Shown here: positions 52,734-61,500 of the stretch, one piece after another | Numbering within the stretch: the stretch's first letter is position 1 | How the letters are laid out: every line of letters begins with the position of its first letter | Source of the DNA: Adiantum capillus-veneris | Taxonomy: Eukaryota > Streptophyta > Polypodiopsida > Polypodiales > Pteridaceae | Reading direction: 5' to 3' | NCBI GenBank assembly: GCA_014529385.2 | Contig: CM043964.1 | Location: forward strand, 7,885,497 to 7,949,496 | DNA: 64,000 bases | Notes under the pieces: generated by a model | What the model saw: only the letters and a program-made list of their open reading frames with translations | Databases searched by the model: none | What the model was told of the DNA's origin: nothing | Program-made: the position numbers and the translations under genes

Positions 52734-54780
52734 GATGGGAATTTACAAGATGAGCATGGATGAAAGCAATATAATACAAAGGGTGTTCTTTGGCATGGAG
52801 GTGATGGAGCTTCAATGTTGTAGAGGAGTACTATTTTGTCTCTTCGACAAAAGATGTGATGAGGCCTAATTTGTTGACAGTGAATTTACCAGTGCGAACA
52901 AGGGAGGCTAGTAGCTCACGTGCATCTAGCACATCAGAAGCATATAAGTCAACAAAGTTTTTGTCAAGGTGCAATACTTTGTCGACTATGTCACCCGCTA
53001 AGGAAACATCAATTGGGGAAGCTTTGTTGGCCAAAATCTTTCCTTCAAGCTTGGGCACTAAAACAATAGTTGTAGATTTTGAGCAAATAGAGCAAAAGTC
53101 CACCTCTTGTTGGTAGTGAATCTTAGTAGATTTTCATTGACCGCAGAAACATTCCACCAAAATTGAGTTCACATTCACAAAGTGTAGTGTGCCAGTTACC
53201 TATGTAGAGGCGCCTCACGAGTTAGAGTTTTCTTGAGTTATTACAATGGGAAAGGAAAAGCAAGATCAATACTTACTTCTTGGTTGTGACCAACATCAAG
53301 AATATGGGCCTTATATGCTTCCTCCAAACAGTGCTTGAGACGAGGACTTTTGACATGTGCTAGGATAGTAATATCCAAGACTGAGAGTGTATTGCTTCGA
53401 CCTGTGAAGGAACCTATGTTTCGTGCAACAAACATAGGATACACATCGGTCTCCAGAGCACGCAAAGTAGCGTGGTAATATCATCTTTACGTGCATTCAC
53501 AAAGCTAAGTTGTGATAGCAAGAGAGAAAAAATATTAGAAAGTTGTAAATCTATAGGAGGGTGAAGATAAGTAAGCCTTACAATGGCACGGTCCTCAGCC
53601 GCTGGCCCATCTGCAACAACAAGATCACCTTGGGAAAGACCAGCTTTTGAAGTGCTAGCATGGCCTTGTATAACAACAAAATCTACAGTTCCAAAGTTTG
53701 TACGGGGTGCCTTGTGCATGCAATGACTGTGTCTCATCCAAAAATTGACGCACTTTGCTCTCTGGGTAGAAACTAAGGCTGACTTCAAAAGGCTTTGTTT
53801 TTTCAACAACTGTGGAAGCATTGAAAAATAGTACATGAGGAGATGTGCAACCATCTGGCTTAGTTTTTTTTTTTTACAGTTACATTCTCAATGTGGACAA
53901 AGTCTCCTATAGTAAGAGTGTCAATGAATTGCTCAATAAATTGATCGCTAATAACAGCACAAAGTGATGGTGTTGGTGTTGAGTGGATCAACTAGGTCTA
54001 CCTTAAGGTAACGCATATACTTAGCGACTTCTGGGCTTTGTTTGTAGGTTCCATAACAGTTAAGTATGCACCCCTCGAATGCGAAACGAGGACAAGTTTC
54101 AGTGATCTCAACAATGCGCAATAGAGGGATCTTAGTGGGAATATAAGGCACAAGAGAAGATGAACCAATGGGAATTACATTCTCATGGCAACACTGAGTA
54201 TCAATATGTGCTTCTAGTTTGGCACCCTCCACAACGCTCTCTTTCTTTGCAACTACAGATGGTGGTCCCCCCAATAAAGGTTTGGCTGCCACACAACAAA
54301 AAACAAAACTCGTAAGGGTTGGATACAAAAGTAGAATGTCTACGCGGTGCAAGCAAGTCTTGTCGCCTCGCACATCTTGGAAAGTGTACGTGCTATTGCA
54401 CTCCTTTGTTCCACACGCTTGAGGGATTTGGGTCCAACGCCAAGAGAAGAAGAAACATCAACCTTAGGTAGGCTCGAAGCGCTCCTTGTGCGGAGTGGAG
54501 ACACACGATCAAGAACGAGGGCACTATCGGGGCCCAAAAAAGATGCAGCTGTATCACGGTGCACTATCTTGTGTAACTCTGTAAAAACAAAAAAGGAAAG
54601 TCAGATTATTTCCAAGCATATATCAATCATTTTCTATAAGTTAGCAAGCTACTGAGTCACCATTTTCAAAATCCATCGAGCGAACATCACTAGATTCATC
54701 GCACATGGGTTCGACGTTGTCATCATAGCCTCGTAATGTCCATCTAGTGGATTTCGCGAGGAAGAAGAGGCAGCCATACT
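52734..54780 (-). pseudogene. OB-fold-like gene, possibly RPA-related, minus strand
   Basis: Reading from 54776 down: MAASSSSRNPLDGHYE or an overlapping frame (exon 1), a likely intron (acceptor TTTTTGTTTTTACAG at about 54578-54592), ELHKIVHRDTAASFLGPDSA, then IPLLRIVEITETCPRFAFEG, QFIEQFIDTLTIGDFVHIEN, GTVDFVVIQGHASTSKAGL, SVLDITILAHVKSPRLKH, and finally VDFCSICSKSTTIVLVPK with a C-x2-C pair and DVSLAGDIVDKVLHLDKNFV. Beta-rich pattern plus Cys pair suggests a single-strand DNA-binding OB-fold protein such as the RPA-like proteins some plant Helitrons carry. Same strand and next to the Rep/helicase. Identification is tentative. Confidence 0.5.
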
Positions 54781-55506
54781 AAGAGAGGATGGTAAATAAT
54801 GTTCACAGAATTATTACTTGATGTGTTCAAAAGAAGCAAAGGGTAAAGAACATGCTTTAGCTAAAGGATGAACAAGTTCATAGAAATAATACTTCACACA
54901 GTCACAAGCATCTTAGCATCAATAAGGGAGAGGGATGTTTTTGAACTAATTTTTGAAGCAGCAAGACCCCTTATATACTACAAGCTCCCTTGCCTTTCTC
55001 ACCGGTTCACTATGTCTTAAAGCTAACCTACTATCACATCTACCAAATGGATTTGACACATAAATGGATTTGACACATTTAGACACATGCAACAAGTGAC
55101 ATCAAATTCAAAGGAGTTAATGAACTACTGGACAAGTGTGTGTTGATGGTCTAGAGTTTCCACCATGCTCATGTGTTGAACACCATAGAAATAGTGAACG
55201 AACGAGCCTAAAATTTTCTCTTAACAAACTCAGCGAAAAGAAATTTGCATGCTCGAGAAAATATTTTTTCCTGAGGACTTGGTGGGAAAAGGATATTTCG
55301 AATGCCGAGAAATTTTAAAAATCAGGCTAATTTTTTGATGGGTTTTTACATTGTTTTTCTCTCTTTTGGGGTTGAGAGCATTTTCAAAATTGAATACGGT
55401 ATGGTATTAGGTCGAGACACATTTCTTCCCGACAAAATTTTTCAAGAGGAAAATTTGGAAAAGTAGGTACTTCTTTTTTGCGTTTTTAAACTTTTCCTCT
55501 CTCTTT
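54781..55506. other. interval without recognisable genes
   Basis: AT-rich. It might include the promoter of the minus-strand gene at 54776 (a TATATA motif, CCCCTTATATACTACAAG, at about 54967-54984 on plus reads as a TATA element on minus). No coding or repeat structure was recognised. Confidence 0.4.
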
Positions 55507-55586
55507 TGTTAAGAAATAAGACGTAGCTAAATAGATATTTGAGTAGATTACTTAATGGAGAGACATAGATTTCACACACAAGAGAT

Positions 55587-55645
<59 letters not shown>

Positions 55646-56629
55646 CACGATATACGTGGTTCACCCAATGTAAGCTACGTCCACGGGAAAGCAGCCACTC
55701 AATGGCTTTAGCACTTCAAAAGAAGAAGTAGTTTACAAAGGGATTAAACCCTTAATAGAGCTCCCGCCTTGCTTCACTCTCACCACCTCACACTCACCTT
55801 GTTGCATCAACTTCACACTATGAAATGTGTGTAGAAATGGCCTCCTTTTATATGCCAAAAGGGCTGCCCTCTCTTATGAGAGGCAGCCATGTGTAGCCGC
55901 CCTTGTGCGAATAAGTCCAAATCGGACCCTCCAATCCGCCCATGTGTGGCCGCCCTTGAGAAGACAAGTCCGCTTTTGAATTCGGCCACCGGCTACCGGC
56001 CATTGACTTCCGACCACACTGGCCACCGGCCATTGACTACCGGCCACCGGCCAACCGACCGGTTGTTTTCCGACCACTTTTCGGCCATAATATTCCGGCG
56101 AAAAGGAATATTCCGACGAGGGAAAAAAAAAGTCTTGGGGGCGGAGGGCCTCCGCCCCTAAGGCCCCTAAAGTTGCCCCTGATTCTTGTCCGTGAAAATT
56201 TTGGTCTCCGGTTGTCAAGGCTACGGACTTGCTACGCGCCGTGTGCGAGCCACAAAGGCTCCTAGCACACAGTCATACAACAGACAAGCTCACAAGGAAG
56301 AACGGTGTGTCACTCACACGCACACACACAAGGAGATGGTGAAGGAGAAGGTGGAGATGGAGCAAGAGCAGCTTCTATTGCACAATGAGAGAATGACTCA
56401 ATTTTAGGTTTAATTGGCTTTTATGTGAGCTCACCCCATTCACACTTGGGCACCCATGCTTAGCCAACTAACCCTAGCATGTTCGTGTTAGAGTGCGCCT
56501 CTCATCGGCGATCACTCTACCTTTCCCTATTGGACCGACAAGCCCGATGCCTGACTCTACTTAAATAAATAATACGGTTACGGTGTCCGTCGTAGGCGAT
56601 AGGGTGTCCGTGAGCCACGAGGGTTAACA
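55507..56629 (-). repeat. LTR of a truncated minus-strand gypsy element
   Basis: TGTTAAG..GGTTAACA, 1,123 bp with complementary ends. On the minus strand it is preceded by the purine tract AGGAAGGGGGGCAA (56630-56643). It contains a minus-strand TATA motif (GGCATATAAAAGG, about 55842-55855), a (GA)25 run (55591-55641) and a GC-rich block with repeated CCGGCCA. Only about 100 bp of the element's interior remain on the upstream side (56630-56735). Confidence 0.75.
55591..55641. repeat. (GA)25 microsatellite
   Basis: 51 bases of GA inside the LTR at 55507-56629. Confidence 0.95.
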
Positions 56630-56735
56630 TTGCCCCCCTTCCTGATGTAGATTCCGTCCTCGGAAGCTATTGAGTTGAAGCTTGGTATGTCCATGTTGTA
56701 GAGCATCTAGATTTGAATCTGCAAGGCAAAGTCAT
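56630..56735 (-). pseudogene. last remains of pol and polypurine tract
   Basis: On the minus strand a short peptide tail (LQLNSFRGRNLHQEGGN) leads into the polypurine tract beside the LTR start TGTTAACC. This is the usual gypsy pol/LTR border. The rest of that element is absent; element E lies beyond. Confidence 0.55.
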
Positions 56736-58525
56736 TGTTTTAGCAAGCGGAATTATATTGCCATAAATCATGAGGGGAATGTAAAGTACATGTGGAAATG
56801 AGTAAATGCAAGATTTATGAAATGTTAGATTGCCATTAAGGACAAATAAATTGCACTTTGAGTAAATTAATTAATCAAGAGTTTTGAGCTTATGGGTGAG
56901 TCTATCAATTGGTTAGCTATGACTAAGGTTAAAACAACTACTCTAGTACTAGCTAAGCTAAGAAGATTATCTAAATGCAAGATTCCCTAATTATGCTTTT
57001 CAGCTTTGATTAGCCAACTCGCTCTCACAACTGCAAACAAAAGCTTGAAATGTTAATTGTAAGCTCAATGGAAGTCTTTTTTATTTTTATTTTTATAATA
57101 CTTTTTTACTTTGGGTCACAATCATGTGACGTGTGTGCTTATTTTGTATGTCCGGGGTTTTTTGCTTCTCAAGGAAAAGCGCCCACACTGGGAACCTCTA
57201 GGGCTCTAGTACCATAGACAATACATGTGAGTGAAGTACCAATTCAAGTCAAGATTTCTCTTCCAGCGTAAGATTTTTCATTTGTGGCACTTATGTTTTT
57301 TTTTTTGCTTCCATTTCCTTGGTATTCGCACTAGTGTTTTTTGTTGTCTAAGTGAGCAAGCCTTTCTCTGCCTAAAACATTCCTAAGGTCTCAAATACTC
57401 GGATAATTTTATTAGCTAGGCCTAGTGGTCAAGTAAATGAGTTAACCTAAAGTCACGGTCTCCTAATCTCCAGGCTCATCCATAAGATTAAACTGGAGTT
57501 CAATCAACTTAAGCAAAGACAAATTTATACATCTATAATGGCAGATAACAATCATAACTATTGCACTCAAACAAAGCATGAAAAATCATTATTAGCAATT
57601 ACACATATCCACCAACATGAATCATGGAAAGTAGTACACCTGGAGGTATGGAGTGGCTCATTTCGTTGAAGCAGATGTCCTCAGCCATGTGGATGGAGAT
57701 CCATATAAGTCCTACCTAACACATCCAAAAACAGGCACTATACCTCTAGGAGGCATGTCAGTGTGAAAAATTAAAACTCCTGAAAAACAAAATCAAAACA
57801 CAATCTAGACCCCTAACCTACCTATCTGTCACCCCTTTTAGAATCAAGGAAAGAGGATATTATATAAACCGGGTGGCCACCCTAAGGCTAGGCCGCTATC
57901 CTCATCATCTAGATAAATAAAATCGTTGTCCGTGAGGCCATAGTCTTCCTCGGTCTCTATTAGTTCCTCTTCATCATCCTCTTGTGCAAGCATGCTAATC
58001 AAGAACCTCGCGATGCGTGGATACTCATCTTGTGCGAAAAAATAAGCATGTGCCACTGGAGACACCTTCGCTACTGGGTAGGGATCACTAGTTAGCCATA
58101 GACGTATCAGCCATTCTAACTCCTCAAAATTTCTCTCACATGCAAGGCTCTCTATCAAATCCCATTCGCAAGAAAGTATAGGGTAGCATACGTAGAACAC
58201 TTGAGGAAAAGACAAAGGGTACCTTTCATCAAAAATAGAAGTGCATGCCTCTGGTGAAGTAGCCATTTCTGACAATACAGATAGATTTGGTTAGGCCTTT
58301 AAAACATAAGAGTTGTTTTTGTGTGTTGCTTGAATTGACACGGTGAATTTGGACTTATATGTAAGATCTGATAGGGTGCTCTCTCGTTGCTAGTCGCTCT
58401 TGCTCTTTACTATTTTTGTTTTTTGTGAGTATAAGGCTATATATATACATTCCCTAAGATTGGAATTGAGAGGTCAGGGAGGAAGGTTGAGAGGGGAGCG
58501 AGTGAATGATTGATGTTAGCAAACA
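56736..58525 (-). repeat. 3' LTR of gypsy element E (left border tentative)
   Basis: The right border is firm: minus-strand LTR start TGTTTGCTAAC at 58525, directly after the purine tract at 58526-58541. A minus-strand TATA motif (GTATATATATAG, 58437-58448) lies about 80 bp inside. The left border at TGTTTTAGC (56736) is proposed because TGTTT pairs with AAACA at the other end. The 5' LTR needed to confirm it lies outside the window. Length would be about 1.79 kb. Confidence 0.6.
57844..58275 (-). CDS. 143-codon acidic ORF inside the E LTR
   Basis: MSEMATSPEACTSIFDERYP onward, followed by LACERNFEELEWLIRLWL, then an acidic C-terminal part (EDDEEELIETEEDYGLTDND) ending WPPGLYNILFP. No family is recognised. 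It is the first long ORF downstream of the LTR TATA motif on the same strand. If the LTR extends past 57844, each LTR would carry it. It could be an LTR-encoded accessory protein or chance. Base composition does not separate it from its surroundings. Confidence 0.45.
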   Translation of the reverse strand: MSEMATSPEACTSIFDERYPLSFPQVFYVCYPILSCEWDLIESLACERNFEELEWLIRLWLTSDPYPVAKVSPVAHAYFFAQDEYPRIARFLISMLAQEDDEEELIETEEDYGLTDNDFIYLDDEDSGLALGWPPGLYNILFP

Positions 58526-58541
58526 CTCCCCCCTTCCTTGG
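58526..58541 (-). promoter_or_regulatory. polypurine tract of element E
   Basis: The minus strand reads CCCAAGGAAGGGGGGAG, ending at the LTR start TGTTTGC. It lies a few bases beyond the pol stop codon at 58547. Confidence 0.85.
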
Positions 58542-58546
58542 GTAGA

Positions 58547-61500
58547 TCATACCTTTTGGAATGAGGTCGTCACCTTTTGAAACCAATTGTTCCAAGTTGT
58601 TATGGGTGAAGGCTTTAACCAATAGTTTTCGACCGCCCTATGCGTTTCATCTAGTTGCAAGGGTGGTAAGGTACTCTCCCATGATTTTATTTGCAACATT
58701 GTTGTAGGTGGTGAACTTACCCCGGGAGGTGCAAACTCTTTCGTGCTTGTATGGATATGTACAGTGGTAGGTGGAGGTTGTGTCGAAGCTTTTATTTGCG
58801 TATAGGAACTACATGAAGAGCAAGAAAATTCATTTGATTTCCCTGTTCCTGAGCTAGGTGGAACAAATCGTTCTTTCTTTGGTACCCAAACTAGCTCTAG
58901 AGCGGGTGTGTAACATTCCATGATTTTTTCCTTTCCGCGATTTTCAATTTGTTTTGGAGCCACAGGATTGGGATTACATGGGCCAGGTGACAGGTAAGAG
59001 TACACTTTACGTTTGGGCACCCAGATTTGATCATTTCCTTCATAGTATCCTTGGGCTTCCAATAGTCGTTTAGGAATCCAACGCAACGTTTCTTTACATT
59101 TCTTGGAGTGAGTGGGACGGTTCTTACGAGGTTTTCGTTTTTTTGCATCAACCATGCTCACTACAGAAGCTTTAGGGACCCACTTGTATGTTCTCTCTGT
59201 TATATTAGGATGGTTCTTGTGTGTCTCAAGCTTTCTTTCAACTACATCAGTTGAAGCTCTAGAGAGTTGGGCTATGGGGACGTATGGTTCAACCTCCTGG
59301 ACATGCAATGTCTTGGGTTTTATTTCCTTAGGCAATATCTCAGGGACTATGGCTTGAGTGGTAGGGCTAAGAGTTGGTTTTTGCGTTGTAACACCCCCAG
59401 TCCCCCAATCAATAGTGCATTTGGTGGCTATCATCCACGTGCGGCCTAGGTTTATATTACCCTCCATAGTTCCAGTAGGCATGACCAAAAAGTCTTGAGC
59501 TACAATTCCATTGTCATAACTGACAGAAGTGTGCCAGATTCCAAAAACCATAGTTTTTTTCTTGTTGACACCCTTGACTTGGATAATACTCTCAGATAGA
59601 GGTGGCTTCCCTAACTGACACCACACCCCATAGGATAGCAGATTATATTTAGCACCCGTGTCCAATAAGGCGTTATATAGCACTTTTCCATAGGCACTAT
59701 TTAACTCAATAGGGTATCGTAGAGGTGTGTCAGAGTCCAACCCATCCTCTTCGATTTCCACGTGGAATGCATTTGTGACTCCAAGGTTAGCCTCTCGTTT
59801 TTGTCTTATACGTTGTTGTCGCTCCTTAGCTTCAACTTGAGCTTGTATCTTGTTTAACTCGGTTTGTGCTTTGGCGGCCTTCTTTTGATGAATGGACCGT
59901 AGTTCTTCTTGGCTTAAAGGATCATAATATCTTTTGAATTTACTCCCATTGAGGAATCCAATGGTTTCAACTCCATCAAGAGTTTCCACACGAAGGGTAC
60001 CTTGTGGGGTAATTTCACATACTCTATATGGTCCTTTACCAGCATATTTCAACTTTTTCTTCTCTTTACGTACTCCATACATAAGGACTTTATCACCAAC
60101 TTTGATGTCCTTATCCTTCACATGGCGATCAAACCACTTCTTTCTCCTATCCTTTTCCACAAGAGCATTTTGCACAGCCAACTGTCTCTCTTCGTCTAGT
60201 TTTTCTAAGATATACAAACGCTCGGTTAAGGGGTTACCATTCCATCCTTCTTGCGAAGCTACCCTAAGACTAGGAATGACAAATTCCCAAGGCATAACCG
60301 CTTCTTGGCCGTATACCATTTTGAATGGCGTACAATTAATAGCCACTTTATAAGCAGTACAATAAGCCCATAGAGCAGATTTCAACTTCAAATCCCAATC
60401 AGTGCGATGAGATTCTACCGTCTTGGTTAAAATAGAGATTAGAGTCTTGTTGGTGCTCTCGGCTTGTCCATTAGCTTGTGGGTAATAAGGTGTAGACTTA
60501 TGGTGGGATATCATAAAGGTCGTGGTAAGCTTTCTTATTACCTCATTTATAAAATGGTTACCATTATCACTTACAATTTCAAAAGGGCAATCAAATCTTG
60601 TGATAATGTTCTCAAAAAGAAACTTAGCTGTTGTCCTCGCGTCAGCTTTTTGTGAAGCCTTAGCTTCAGCCCACTTTGTTACATAGTCCGTAGCAACTAG
60701 AATATATCGAGATTGAGTGTTGCGAGCTGCGGGACTAATTGGACCTACAAAGTCTAAGCCCCATTTTTCAAATGGTTGGGTTACTTTAATAGGATGTAAG
60801 GGCATTCTGTCTTTGCGCTGTGTGGTCTTGTAACGTTGGCACTCATCACACCCTTTTGTAAAAAGTGATGCATCCTTAAATAAAGTTGGCCACCAATAGC
60901 CTGATTGCAGCACCTTTCTAGCAGTCAGGTCTCCTGAAAAATGTCCTCCTGCTATGCCCGTATGTGCTTCTTGCAAGATATACAAATATTCATCCTCGCG
61001 GGCACAACGCCTAAGAATATCGTCCTTGCCTAGTCTATACAGAGTTCCGGCAATCAAACAATAGGGTTCACATTCTTTTACTAGCCTTCGAGCGATATCC
61101 TTACGAAGTTCCTTGGGTGGAAAACCATTAACTAAAAAGTTAACAATGTTCTCACTCCATTCAGGCATAGTCTCAACTATGAATAGGGAAGTATCGGGTA
61201 ATTCATCATCAACTCCTGTAGGGGCTTCACCATTGGGCATGCGAGACAAATGATCAGCCATGACATGCCTTTTACCGGGTCTCACTACAATCGTGAAATC
61301 AAACTCCAGAAGAATTAACAACCATCGTGTGATTCTTCCTGTGGAGCATGGCTTGTTTACCAGATACAACAACGCTTGATGATCCACATAAAATACAAAC
61401 TTGTTTGCCAGAAGGTAGTAGCAAAATTTCTTTACTGCATAAACCATTGCCAAACCTTCTCGCTCTGTAGTGGTGTAGTTCCTTTCAGCATCGTTCAATT

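Noticed and set aside
55874-56218. Minus-strand ORF with repeated G-S-Q-W-P-V-A
   Set aside because: It is a translation of the short GC-rich repeats inside an LTR, not a protein domain.
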